From Sulfurovum sp. (lineage in GTDB: Bacteria; Campylobacterota; Campylobacteria; Campylobacterales; Sulfurovaceae), in the NCBI GenBank assembly GCA_027063305.1, contig JAMORY010000014.1:1-47839 (forward strand): DNA of 47,839 bases. The letters are read 5' to 3'. This document shows, piece after piece, positions 22,413-31,999 of the stretch. The stretch's first letter is position 1. Each line of letters opens with the position of its first letter. A program made the translations under genes and the position numbers. A model generated the notes under the pieces. The model ran no database searches and had not been told where the DNA came from. It saw nothing but the letters and a program-made list of their open reading frames with translations.

Positions 22413-23645
22413 TTAAAGTTCTATCTCTTTTTTACGGTTGTTCAAATAGCACTGTATCCCCTCGGCGATCCCTTTGGCGATCTGTTCTTGGTAACGTCTA
22501 CTAAAGAGTCTTTTCCTCTCTTTAGGATGCGAGATATACCCTACCTCTACCAGAATAGAAGGACGGCTCGCACCAACCAATACCCAAAAAGGGGCATGAC
22601 GAACACCACCATCTTTAACACCTTTATAATGAGCACGTAAATTCGCCATGATCCGCCGTTGCACATCGATCGCCAATTTATTACTCTCGATGATCTTAGG
22701 GCCGTTCAAGACCGAATCGACAATGACCTTTTTACTCAAGGAGGTTCCCGCCCCCTTCAGTACCGCTGCATTCTCTCTGGCAGCAATACGTTGTGACTTC
22801 GCATCACGTGTCTTTTGTAAAAAGAAGGTCTCAACACCGTGCACTTTATAGCGCTTACGTTTAGGTACGGAGTTTGCATGGATCGAAATAAAGACTTTTG
22901 CATCTTTCCTATCGGCAATATGTGTACGCTGAGGGAGCTTTAAGAACTTATCACTTCGTCTTGTCAGATAAACACGATATCCTCGCTTCTTCAGCTCTTT
23001 TTCCACCTTTTTGGCAATTTGCAGAACCAGATCTTTCTCTTTCTTTCCTCCGGCAACAGCACCGCTGTCATGACCGCCGTGCCCCGCATCGATCACGATC
23101 ACCTCACCCGTTCCTCTTGCATAGATATTTTTAGATGCAGGCATGACCCTAGCGCGTTTAACCCCTGCGGGTTTCTTTTGGGTATGCTGATGTCTTTTAT
23201 GAGAGACTGCTACGGGTGTCTTCTTCTTTTTTGGCTTTGAAGAGGTAACGGGAATCGGTTTCACCTTGAAAGGCGGAAGCGGGATATGGTAGGCATTATA
23301 GGCAAAAAGCGGACGGTAAGGGTTACAGCCATACCCTTTCCCTGTCTCCAAAACGACACGAACCGTATTTTTCTTATATTGTGATATACGTATAGAGCGG
23401 CAATGGGAGCTCTTTAGCCCTTTTGCGATGTTACTGCGTTTCACTCTTGCATCAGGAATATCGAATACTTCACGGTAGGGATGCGTCAGTGCAAAGTGCT
23501 TGATCTTACTTTTGTTGTAAGCTTTATCGAAGTGTAGGCGCAGTTCACCCCTTTTGATCTCCGCTTTTTCCAAAACGGCAATGGATGCCAAGAGCATCGT
23601 GCTGCCAAGAAGCAGCCACAAAATCAAAAGTTTCATGAACCTCAC
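22413..23645 (-). CDS. N-acetylmuramoyl-L-alanine amidase with AMIN domain (AmiC-like)
   Basis: A 410-residue periplasmic amidase. A signal peptide is followed by an AMIN-type domain (residues about 25-125), a Lys/Pro-rich linker (about 128-175), then an Amidase_3 domain. The latter has 'VIVIDAGHGGHDSGAVAGG' near 182-200, 'FISIHANSV' and 'ILVEVGYISHPKERKRLF'. AMIN domains target AmiB/AmiC to the division site. The start is GTG at 23645 or the ATG three codons later. It begins right after the nitronate monooxygenase stop codon, and the lipoprotein amidase follows after 19 bases, so the three are an operon. Confidence 0.93.
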   Translation of the reverse strand: MRFMKLLILWLLLGSTMLLASIAVLEKAEIKRGELRLHFDKAYNKSKIKHFALTHPYREVFDIPDARVKRSNIAKGLKSSHCRSIRISQYKKNTVRVVLETGKGYGCNPYRPLFAYNAYHIPLPPFKVKPIPVTSSKPKKKKTPVAVSHKRHQHTQKKPAGVKRARVMPASKNIYARGTGEVIVIDAGHGGHDSGAVAGGKKEKDLVLQIAKKVEKELKKRGYRVYLTRRSDKFLKLPQRTHIADRKDAKVFISIHANSVPKRKRYKVHGVETFFLQKTRDAKSQRIAARENAAVLKGAGTSLSKKVIVDSVLNGPKIIESNKLAIDVQRRIMANLRAHYKGVKDGGVRHAPFWVLVGASRPSILVEVGYISHPKERKRLFSRRYQEQIAKGIAEGIQCYLNNRKKEIEL

Positions 23646-23646
23646 G

Positions 23647-24756
23647 CTACTTCTCTTCTCCGTTCATCAGTTTATCCATCAACTCTTTGACGGTGATGAT
23701 CTCATTGAGTTTGTATCCGTTCGCTCCGGTAAAGAAAAGTCCTGTTTCGGCAATGCCGTCATAAGCATCGGTCAGTCTGTCGGCGATACAGTACCCGACC
23801 ACTTTCGCCTCTTCACCGCGGTTACACGGTGTGACACAATTGGAGATACATGCGATCTTCGGCGCAGTTCCCTCTTCGATGCGTTTATGAAGCTCGGACT
23901 TCACACCACGCGCAGGGTATCCGACCGGTGATTTGAAGAGTTTAATGTCTTCTTCTTTGGCATCGATGATCTTCTGCTTCATCACTTCGCTTGCGTCACA
24001 CTCGACCGTACCGATGAAACGGGTTCCCATCTGTACGCCGCTGGCACCCAGTTCGATCATTTTGACGATATCATCATGATCCCAGACCCCCCCTGCTGCG
24101 ATCACGGGGATGTCACCCCAGTTCTTCGCCTCTTCTACTACCGGTGGCAAGATCGCTTCGAGTTGGTTCTCAGGCAAGAAACACTCTTCATACTTGAACC
24201 CTTGGTGTCCGCCGCTGAGCGGTCCTTCCACAATGACCGCGTCCGGCAATCTGTCATGTGTCTTCTTCCAGCGACGGCAGAGAATACGCAACGCTTTTGC
24301 CGTAGAGACGATAGGGATAAGTGCTACTTCAGGGTAGTCCTTTGCCGCTTCGGGCATCGTTAGCGGAAGTCCCGCACCGGTGATGATCATATCGGCACCC
24401 GCTTCACATGCATCGGTAACTACTCTGTCGTAATCACTCTGTGCATAGAGGATATTTACTGCCAAAGGCTTGTCACCGCAGATCTCTCTGGCATTCGCCA
24501 TGATATGCTTGAGTGCTCTGGCAGAGTAGAAGTTCTCCGCCTCTAAAGGACGATGCTCTTTGCCTATCATCTCATCCGGCTCAAGATACATACGATTTTT
24601 ATATGCACCTGTTCCTACGGCAGAGACAACACCCAGTCCACCCTCTTTACTCACCGTTCCTGCAAGCTGATCCCAAGAGATCCCGACACCCATACCACCT
24701 TGAACGATCGGCTTTTCGATCGTATGCTTTCCAATCTTCATCGGTTTTAAAGTCAT
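23647..24756 (-). CDS. Nitronate monooxygenase (NMO / FabK-like flavoprotein)
   Basis: A 369-residue FMN-dependent TIM-barrel protein of the nitronate monooxygenase family. Visible motifs are 'KPIVQGGMGVGISWDQLAG' near residues 14-32, 'ITGAGLPLTMPE' near 129-140, 'VEGPLSGGHQG' near 180-190, 'IPVIAAGGVWDHDDIVKM' near 220-237 and 'GASGVQMGTRFIGTVEC' near 241-257. The GGHxG segment carries a conserved His. A trans-2-enoyl-ACP reductase role (FabK) is an alternative. A Cys-containing C-terminal region 'IACISNCVTPCNRGEEAKVV' is typical of the Campylobacterota branch. It is two bases from tyrS and upstream of the amidases. Confidence 0.87.
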   Translation of the reverse strand: MTLKPMKIGKHTIEKPIVQGGMGVGISWDQLAGTVSKEGGLGVVSAVGTGAYKNRMYLEPDEMIGKEHRPLEAENFYSARALKHIMANAREICGDKPLAVNILYAQSDYDRVVTDACEAGADMIITGAGLPLTMPEAAKDYPEVALIPIVSTAKALRILCRRWKKTHDRLPDAVIVEGPLSGGHQGFKYEECFLPENQLEAILPPVVEEAKNWGDIPVIAAGGVWDHDDIVKMIELGASGVQMGTRFIGTVECDASEVMKQKIIDAKEEDIKLFKSPVGYPARGVKSELHKRIEEGTAPKIACISNCVTPCNRGEEAKVVGYCIADRLTDAYDGIAETGLFFTGANGYKLNEIITVKELMDKLMNGEEK

Positions 24757-24758
24757 GA

Positions 24759-25958
24759 CTACCCCACTTTCACTTTTGCAAATTTACGTTTTCCAACTTG
24801 TAAGATGTACTCTCCGCTTGAGAGGTTCTTCTTCTCATCGGTCACCTTTTCCTGATCGACACGCACCGCACCCTGCTTGATGTCACGTCTTGCCTGAGAG
24901 GTTGAAGGCTCGATACCCGCTTCCACCAACGCTTTACATATCCAGATATCGGCTTCCACCTCTACTTCAGGCATATCGTCAGGCAGCTTGTTGGCTTTGA
25001 ATACCTGATCGAACGCCACTTTTGCCGCTTTTGCCGCCTCTTCATCATAAAAACGTGCCACAAGCTCCATCGCAAGGTTCTCTTTGGCAACTTTGGGGTG
25101 CAGCTTACCTTCAGCCACGTCGGCTTTCATCTGTGCGATCTCTTCAAGACTCTTTTCACTTAAAAGCTCATAGTATCGCCACATCAACTCATCAGAGATG
25201 GAGAGTGTCTTGGCATAGATGTCATTGGGCGCTTCAGTAATACCGATGTAGTTGTTCAGCGATTTACTCATCTTCTGCACACCGTCAAGCCCTTCTAGAA
25301 TAGGCATCATCAAGACCGCCTGCTCTTTACCTACGTTGTAGGTTCGTTGAAGGTGTCTTCCCATCAAAAGGTTGAACTTCTGATCGGTCCCGCCTATTTC
25401 GATGTCAGACTTTAATTCAACCGAATCATACCCTTGCAGCAGAGGATAGATGAATTCGGAGATGGAGATGCTCTGCCCTGCCTTGTAACGCTTTTCAAAG
25501 TCATCACGCTCCAGCATACGGGCAACGTTGAACGTAGTGGTCAGGGTGACCATACCGGCAGCACCCAACTTCTCAAGCCACTGAGAGTTGAATACCACAT
25601 CCGTCTTCTCTTTATCCAAAAGATTAAAGACTTGATCGGTATAGGTCTTTGCATTGGCAAGGATCGTCTCCCTGTCAAGCACTTTACGCGTTTCACTCTT
25701 TCCGGTCGGGTCACCGATCATCGCGGTAAAGTCACCGATAAGAAGTTGGATACGCCCACCATGCTTCTGAAAAAGGCTCAGCTTCTGCAACAGTACGGTA
25801 TGTCCAAGATGCAGATCCGTACCCGTCGGGTCAAACCCCGCTTTGACCGTATAGGTCTCACCTGTTTCATAAAACTTCTTTACAAGTGCCTCGATACGCT
25901 CCATATCGATGATCTCGGCAGTTCCTCTTCGGATCTCATCTAACGCTTTTTCTACCAT
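24759..25958 (-). CDS. tyrS: Tyrosyl-tRNA synthetase
   Basis: Class I synthetase that charges tRNA-Tyr. The 399-residue length is normal for the TyrRS branch with HIGH- and KMSKS-type signatures: 'GFDPTGTDLHLGHTVLLQKL' near 41-60 (HLGH) and 'VQKMSKSLNNYIG' near 227-239. The C-terminal S4-like tRNA-binding domain begins near residue 335 with 'SQARRDIKQGAVRVDQ'. The ATG is preceded by GAAGAAGGAACAC. It lies in a leftward block with spoT upstream and the nitronate monooxygenase downstream. Confidence 0.96.
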   Translation of the reverse strand: MVEKALDEIRRGTAEIIDMERIEALVKKFYETGETYTVKAGFDPTGTDLHLGHTVLLQKLSLFQKHGGRIQLLIGDFTAMIGDPTGKSETRKVLDRETILANAKTYTDQVFNLLDKEKTDVVFNSQWLEKLGAAGMVTLTTTFNVARMLERDDFEKRYKAGQSISISEFIYPLLQGYDSVELKSDIEIGGTDQKFNLLMGRHLQRTYNVGKEQAVLMMPILEGLDGVQKMSKSLNNYIGITEAPNDIYAKTLSISDELMWRYYELLSEKSLEEIAQMKADVAEGKLHPKVAKENLAMELVARFYDEEAAKAAKVAFDQVFKANKLPDDMPEVEVEADIWICKALVEAGIEPSTSQARRDIKQGAVRVDQEKVTDEKKNLSSGEYILQVGKRKFAKVKVG

Positions 25959-25985
25959 TGTGTTCCTTCTTCATCATAATAGTGG

Positions 25986-28142
25986 TTATTTATTGTTATA
26001 TGCATCGTCCAAGCTTGTGATCTCAATAAGCTTGAAGTGTTGAGAGATCTTCTCTTCGATCAAACGCTTTTTAGACTCCGTACTCTCAACCTCGATCTGA
26101 CAATACTCAGCACTTTCGGAGTTCTTGATCCCCAGTTCGATACTCACGACGTTCAGATCCAATGCACTCAACTTGGCAAGCAGGTCCGCCAATACTCCTT
26201 TTTGGTTCTGTAGACTGATGATCAGTCGATAGCGGGAGAGTTTAGTGTTCCGCCAGTCCACAAAGAGCATAGGCTCGGCATGCAGGATCTTCGCATATGC
26301 CTTCTTGCACAATTTATGGTGTATAATAGCCTTACTGTCCTTATAAAAAGCAACGATCAGGTCCCCAACTTTAGGATGACAGCAATAATCGAACTCCACT
26401 CCCTCTATAGGCTTGTTGGTATAGAACTGAAAATGCTCTATCTCTTTGATCTGCGGGCGTTTATAACCTTTTTTGAGCAACTCCCAGAAACGTACCTCCT
26501 TCGCACCGATATATGCTGCAAGCTTATGGATCACCTCTTTGAAATATGCCAACTGCGTAGGGAGTTTGTGGATCGTCTCCGCCAATCCCATATCTTCGAT
26601 ACGTTTCTTGATCGCATCGCTGCTTTGATCAAAAAGGGTCGCCAAAATATTGTAAGCGGCAAACGTATCTGTCTCTTTGAGTCTCGCACGGCACATACTG
26701 CGTATGCCCTCTTTGGCTTTAGAGGTCTTCACCGCATCTTGCCAAGAGCAATGCAGATGCGGCATCTCATCTTTGATGATACGGACGATATCACCGTTTT
26801 TCAAGACTGTCAGCAAAGAGGCCTTTTGCTTGTTGACCAGTGCACCTGAAGCGTGTGCGCCCACCTCAGAGTGGATCGCATAGGCAAAATCGAGTGCGAC
26901 CGATCCTTTAGGAAGCGTATAGTAGTCCCCTTTAGGTGAAAAGACCGTGATATCTTCGGAGAAGAGGTCGCTCTTTGCCAATTCGTAGAACTCTTCGACC
27001 GACTCGTTCTGATAGCAAAGTCCCTCCAACCACTGTAGATTGACACTGTTACTTCCTTCTTTATATTTCCAATGTGCCGCAACCCCGTACTCCGCCAAAC
27101 GGTGCATCTGCTTGGTACGTATCTGTGCTTCAACGATACCTTCTTCATTGAAAAGTGTCGTGTGGATAGTCTTGTAACCATTCTCTTTAGGCACGGCGAT
27201 ATAATCTTTGAATCGAGAGATAAGCGGTGTAAAGTTCAAATGCATCAGACCAAGAACCTTGTAACACTCCAAAGGCTCTGCTACAATAATACGAATGGCA
27301 AGAAGATCCAGTACTTCATCGATACTTACCCCTTTTCGGTGCATTTTCAAATAGATGGAGTAGTAGTGCTTGACCCGTCCGATGATCTCGAACTGCCCCT
27401 GTGCGAACCCTTGTTTCTCCATCATCGTCGTTACTTTTTGAATGAAGGCATTGAGCTTGAACTGTAGATTTTGTGCATTTGCTTGGATATACTCATCTAT
27501 CTTTGCATAATCTTCCGGATAGATATAGTAGAAACTCAAGTCTTCAAGATGGTTCTTTAGACGGGAGATACCCAAACGGTGAGCGATGGGCGCATAGACC
27601 ACCAGCGTCTCTTCGGCTATACGTTTTTGTTTTTCAGGACGAAGCGCATCGAGTGTCAACATATTGTGCATACGGTCACATAGTTTGATCACCAATACCC
27701 TGATATCCTTGATCGATGCGACCAGCATCTTTCTGAAGGTCAATGCCGAAGAGATAAGCCGTTCATCCGACCCTGAGGGGATCAACTTCTCATCGCGTAT
27801 CTCTACGATCTTGGTCAATCCCTCAACCATATGCGCTACATCCTCTCCGAAACGACTGACGATATCTTCAAGTTCATACGGGGTATCTTCTACAACATCA
27901 TGCAGCAGTGCCGCCTGCACCATCAGTTCGTCATTGGAGATAGATGCGGTGATCGCTGCGACAAGAATAGGATGGACAATATAGGGTTCACCGCTTTTTC
28001 GTGTCTGCCCTTCATGGGCATGGATCGCAAATGTCAGTGCCTGTTCTGTTGTTTGGGAGTGCATGGGAAGTTGTTCCCATAGAAGTACAGTAGCCTCTTC
28101 TATCGTATGGATATCTTTGACTGTAGAGAGGAATGCATCCAA
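25986..28142 (-). CDS. spoT: Bifunctional (p)ppGpp synthetase/hydrolase (RelA/SpoT homologue)
   Basis: Makes and degrades the alarmone (p)ppGpp. At 718 residues it is a long RSH: HD hydrolase domain (residues about 30-190, with 'AALLHDVVEDTPYE' carrying the HDxxED motif), synthetase domain (about 230-350, with 'LLAIRIIV' and the 'SRFKDYIAVPKENGYKTIHT' segment), TGS domain (about 390-450) and a C-terminal ACT domain (about 640-715). The RFKD sequence is the charge motif of bifunctional enzymes rather than the EXDD of RelA. It is six bases from rpoZ, a linkage also seen in Proteobacteria. Confidence 0.96.
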   Translation of the reverse strand: MDAFLSTVKDIHTIEEATVLLWEQLPMHSQTTEQALTFAIHAHEGQTRKSGEPYIVHPILVAAITASISNDELMVQAALLHDVVEDTPYELEDIVSRFGEDVAHMVEGLTKIVEIRDEKLIPSGSDERLISSALTFRKMLVASIKDIRVLVIKLCDRMHNMLTLDALRPEKQKRIAEETLVVYAPIAHRLGISRLKNHLEDLSFYYIYPEDYAKIDEYIQANAQNLQFKLNAFIQKVTTMMEKQGFAQGQFEIIGRVKHYYSIYLKMHRKGVSIDEVLDLLAIRIIVAEPLECYKVLGLMHLNFTPLISRFKDYIAVPKENGYKTIHTTLFNEEGIVEAQIRTKQMHRLAEYGVAAHWKYKEGSNSVNLQWLEGLCYQNESVEEFYELAKSDLFSEDITVFSPKGDYYTLPKGSVALDFAYAIHSEVGAHASGALVNKQKASLLTVLKNGDIVRIIKDEMPHLHCSWQDAVKTSKAKEGIRSMCRARLKETDTFAAYNILATLFDQSSDAIKKRIEDMGLAETIHKLPTQLAYFKEVIHKLAAYIGAKEVRFWELLKKGYKRPQIKEIEHFQFYTNKPIEGVEFDYCCHPKVGDLIVAFYKDSKAIIHHKLCKKAYAKILHAEPMLFVDWRNTKLSRYRLIISLQNQKGVLADLLAKLSALDLNVVSIELGIKNSESAEYCQIEVESTESKKRLIEEKISQHFKLIEITSLDDAYNNK

Positions 28143-28148
28143 GGGGAA

Positions 28149-28355
28149 CTACCCCTCAAGAGAGACGATGAGCTTACCTTCTGCGATCTCACGCAATGCG
28201 ATATCCGTATGTTTTACAAGTTTTGGGTCAGCATCGACCAAAGGCTCTGCACCCTTAGCGATCTCTTCCGCTCTTTTTCCTACGGCATTGGCCAAAAGGT
28301 ACTTATCGAAATCGACTCTTTCCAATGCTTTTGCTGTTAACTGTTCTGTTCTCAT
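28149..28355 (-). CDS. rpoZ: RNA polymerase omega subunit
   Basis: A 68-residue protein matching bacterial omega: 'RTEQLTAKALERVDFDKYLL' at the N-terminus and 'ANAVGKRAEEIAKGAEPLVD' near residues 22-41, then 'DIALREIAEGKLIV'. Omega assists polymerase assembly and in Proteobacteria forms part of the ppGpp site 1, which suits its position directly upstream of spoT with a gap of six bases. Confidence 0.93.
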   Translation of the reverse strand: MRTEQLTAKALERVDFDKYLLANAVGKRAEEIAKGAEPLVDADPKLVKHTDIALREIAEGKLIVSLEG

Positions 28356-28383
28356 TATTCTCTTATCCTTGCAAATATATTAT

Positions 28384-29123
<740 letters not shown>

Positions 29124-29155
29124 CTCTATTCTTGGTTAGGAGGCGTTTAAACCGT

Positions 29156-30526
29156 TTAGAGACGGATCAGTTTCAAAGGGTCAATATGTTTAGAATTCTT
29201 CGTCGCTTGAAAGATCAGTTTTTTCTTCACTTTGCCGACAACATACCCCTTTTTGATCTTACTGCCTACATGTATGGTCGGTGCGATCTTGGAGAGTCCG
29301 GCGTAGACCGTATGCATTTTACCTCTATGGGCAACGACCACGACTCTTCCAAGCATACTCGACTTCCCGGCAAAAACTACTTTTCCGTTTAGAATATTCT
29401 TCACTTTTGCAGGGGAGGTCGGTGCCAGTAACGTGACCGACTCGTTAAATATCTTGATTTTGTATATCGGATCGACATACGTACCAAACTTCTTGACCAC
29501 CTTTGCGCCTGCGATAGGAGAGATGGTCTTCGCTCCACGATACCGATAGACAGCCTCTTTCTTATAGGAGGAGTTGATATTGCGAACACGACTACTCTCT
29601 TTTGCCAATTTCTTCTTCTCTGCCTCAGCCTCTTTGGCAGCAAGGCGGGCTTTCTTTCTTGCCTCCTCTGTTTTGGCACGGCGTAGCGCCTCTTTTGCCT
29701 TACGCGCCTTCTCTTTGGCTCTTGCTTTGGCAAGACGCAATTTCCGTTTACGCTCCTTCTCTTTTCTCAATGCCTCTTTTCGTGCCGCTGCACGACGCTT
29801 CGCCTCTTCGACCTCTTGCTTTCGAAGGATATTCAGCTTTGCCAATGTTGCACGCAGGGCATTCTGCTTGTCAACGATCTTTTGAAGTTTTGCCGTATAC
29901 TTCTCTTCATCTTCAGAGAGACGTTTTAGCAGTGCCTCTTTCTGTTTTTTCTTTTGTGCATAGGATTCTCGTTTCTGAATGATACGCTCTATCTGCTTCT
30001 TTGTACGCTCACGTAAACTTATGGTATCGCTTTTACGCCGTTTCAGACGACTGATATCCCCTTTGAGCGACTCGAGCATTTTTGCATTCTCCGCTTTATA
30101 AGCCTGATAGACTTCTTGGTCGATAATGGACTTACGGGTAGGTTCATGTGCCTTTTCCATTGCAAACACTACAGAGAATCTCTCGGAGAGTAGGGAGATA
30201 AACTGTTTCTCTTTCTTTTTCAGCACCTCTTCTGTTTGTTGCAACTCTGCTTCAGATGCCTTAAGACGCTTCTTCAGCTTGCGATAGGTCGCTTCACTTT
30301 CACTCTGATCCTTACCAAGTGCATCGATCTTCTTCTCGAGATAGGTTATCTCTTTTTCTGCAGCCTTGATATCCTTTGCGATCTTGTCTAAACGTCGGGC
30401 TGCACGTTTTCTCTCTTTTTGTGTTTTACTCAAGCTCTTTTGGGAGGATGATATCTTCTTTGTCGTTGAACTCGCTCCCCATAACAATAAAGAAGGGAAA
30501 AGGATCAGAAAGAGTAAGCGCTTCAC
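29156..30526 (-). CDS. EnvC-like coiled-coil protein with degenerate LytM (M23) domain
   Basis: Envelope protein of 456 residues predicted to link FtsEX to septal amidases. I start it at GTG (complement of 30524-30526): AGGAGAAGAGGA precedes it, the product begins VKRLLFLILFPSLLLWG (a signal peptide), and the GTG overlaps the ftsX TGA. The open frame upstream to 30676 lies in ftsX and is not family-like. A long Lys/Arg/Glu/Ala-rich coiled coil covers about 20-300. The C-terminal M23-like domain is about 320-456. Zinc ligands appear lost: no HxGxD, 'VVAHRGKMHTVYAGL' lacks the second His, and the usual final HxH is replaced by 'LIFQAT'. Like EnvC it is probably an activator, not an enzyme. Confidence 0.85.
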   Translation of the reverse strand: MKRLLFLILFPSLLLWGASSTTKKISSSQKSLSKTQKERKRAARRLDKIAKDIKAAEKEITYLEKKIDALGKDQSESEATYRKLKKRLKASEAELQQTEEVLKKKEKQFISLLSERFSVVFAMEKAHEPTRKSIIDQEVYQAYKAENAKMLESLKGDISRLKRRKSDTISLRERTKKQIERIIQKRESYAQKKKQKEALLKRLSEDEEKYTAKLQKIVDKQNALRATLAKLNILRKQEVEEAKRRAAARKEALRKEKERKRKLRLAKARAKEKARKAKEALRRAKTEEARKKARLAAKEAEAEKKKLAKESSRVRNINSSYKKEAVYRYRGAKTISPIAGAKVVKKFGTYVDPIYKIKIFNESVTLLAPTSPAKVKNILNGKVVFAGKSSMLGRVVVVAHRGKMHTVYAGLSKIAPTIHVGSKIKKGYVVGKVKKKLIFQATKNSKHIDPLKLIRL

Positions 30527-31338
30527 TCCTCTTCTCCTTTCGCACTGAATACGACCATATAGACCGCAATGATCACCAACAGTAGTGCAACACCCAATAA
30601 GATCGCCATATCGGTCATCTTGAAAAGTTCGTTCTGTTTCTCCACCATCAGATCGATCCCACTTTGTGCCGCCCAAACGAACTTCACATATAAAAAGACC
30701 CCGCTTGTCAACATCGTTGCGATAAAAGCATCAAAGATCGCTACTTTAAAGAGCACCCCCGAACGCAGCATCAGCGGTGCCCCGAATATCTCCATCACAC
30801 GCATACGCTCTTGATGGGCATACTTCCATATCTCCATCTGTTTGATGATCAAAAAGAGACTGACGATCCCCATAAACCCGATAAAGACCTTTAAGAGAAA
30901 TTTGATAAAGGAGAAGAGCCTGTATGCAGAACTGTAGCTGCTTCCAAATGTCTCTACACGCTTGACCACAGGGTCTTTCTCCAGATCCTCTTTAATATGC
31001 TCAAGCTCTCTTGTACCAAGATAACTGTCCAGTCCTACATTATAGAAGTATGGCAAAGACTTCAATATCTCCGCCTTGCTCTCTTTGCTGATCCCCTGTG
31101 CTGCTTCCGAAACGATACTCTCTCGCTTGATCGCTTTCATCGATGCAATATGGTCATTATGGGCTCGGAGCTGTTCAAGAGTAATGGGTTTACGGGTGAC
31201 GACCAGCATGGTATAGCCCTCTTTCAATCCCTTCTCATATGAGTCTGTCGTGCGGTCGAACACCAAATAGAACTCGATCCCCAACAAGATCGCCATCAAT
31301 GGCAAAATAAACATTAAGTGATTTTTAATGAACTTCAT
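30523..31338 (-). CDS. ftsX: FtsX-like cell-division permease
   Basis: Membrane partner of FtsE; transmits ATP hydrolysis to the periplasmic activator EnvC. The 271-residue product has an N-terminal transmembrane helix (about residues 8-25), a periplasmic loop (about 30-145) and three more membrane segments near 150-170, 200-225 and 245-265, the FtsX topology. I start it at MKFIKNHL, where AAGGGTGTTT precedes the ATG; an in-frame start six codons upstream is less well placed. The start overlaps the ftsE stop and the end overlaps the EnvC-like start (GTGA), giving a tightly coupled ftsE-ftsX-envC unit. Confidence 0.87.
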   Translation of the reverse strand: MKFIKNHLMFILPLMAILLGIEFYLVFDRTTDSYEKGLKEGYTMLVVTRKPITLEQLRAHNDHIASMKAIKRESIVSEAAQGISKESKAEILKSLPYFYNVGLDSYLGTRELEHIKEDLEKDPVVKRVETFGSSYSSAYRLFSFIKFLLKVFIGFMGIVSLFLIIKQMEIWKYAHQERMRVMEIFGAPLMLRSGVLFKVAIFDAFIATMLTSGVFLYVKFVWAAQSGIDLMVEKQNELFKMTDMAILLGVALLLVIIAVYMVVFSAKGEEE

Positions 31339-31999
31339 AAACACCCTTGCTTTCAATAATAAAATGACGGTAAGGTAGAGAGAAGATTGTTGGTATTTTA
31401 TGGGTTACAACCAGTACGGTGGTCTCCAACTGCTGACAAGCGTTCTCCATTAGATCCCAGATGACATTAGAGGAGTAATCATCGAGGTTCCCCGTCGGTT
31501 CATCTGCCAGAATCAGAACAGGGTTCTTCGCCAATGCACGTGCCACACCCACGCGTTGCTGCTCTCCACCACTTAGCTCCAAAGGATACTTATCGGCATA
31601 TTCGGCAAGCTTTACATGCTTTAAAAGCCTGTGTGCTTGTGTGTTTTGCACATCAATGGAGTATCCTGCGATCATTAACGGCAATACGACATTCTTAGCG
31701 ACCGTCCACTCATTGATCAGCTTATAGTCTTGAAAGATAATACCCATATGGGTACGCAGTTCTTGTAGCTTTTTAGGCTTGACATTGGCAAGGTCGACCC
31801 CTCCGATGATCAAATTTCCTGACTTTGGCTTAAGCTGTCCGTAGAGCGCTTTTAGAAGTGTCGATTTCCCCGATCCGCTAGGGCCGGTAATAAAAACGAA
31901 ATCTCCTTTTCTAATATTGAAACTGGCATTCTTGATGATCTCTTTACGACCGTTATCATACGCTAAGGTCAGGTTTTTTGCACTAATGACGTTCGACAT
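31325..31999 (-). CDS. ftsE: FtsE cell-division ATP-binding protein
   Basis: ABC-type ATPase of the FtsEX complex. The 224-residue product has Walker A '[20 protein letters not shown]' near residues 35-54, Q-loop '[19 protein letters not shown]' near 84-102, the signature '[15 protein letters not shown]' near 137-151, Walker B '[14 protein letters not shown]' near 156-169 and the switch His in '[11 protein letters not shown]'. I start it at the ATG giving [12 protein letters not shown]. The ATG lies inside the trmB 3' end, so trmB and ftsE are translationally coupled. Confidence 0.93.
   Translation of the reverse strand: MSNVISAKNLTLAYDNGRKEIIKNASFNIRKGDFVFITGPSGSGKSTLLKALYGQLKPKSGNLIIGGVDLANVKPKKLQELRTHMGIIFQDYKLINEWTVAKNVVLPLMIAGYSIDVQNTQAHRLLKHVKLAEYADKYPLELSGGEQQRVGVARALAKNPVLILADEPTGNLDDYSSNVIWDLMENACQQLETTVLVVTHKIPTIFSLPYRHFIIESKGVYEVH

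Noticed and set aside
30527-30676. N-terminal extension of the EnvC-like frame
   Set aside because: It lies inside ftsX in another frame; the GTG at 30526 has a ribosome binding site and starts a clean signal peptide.
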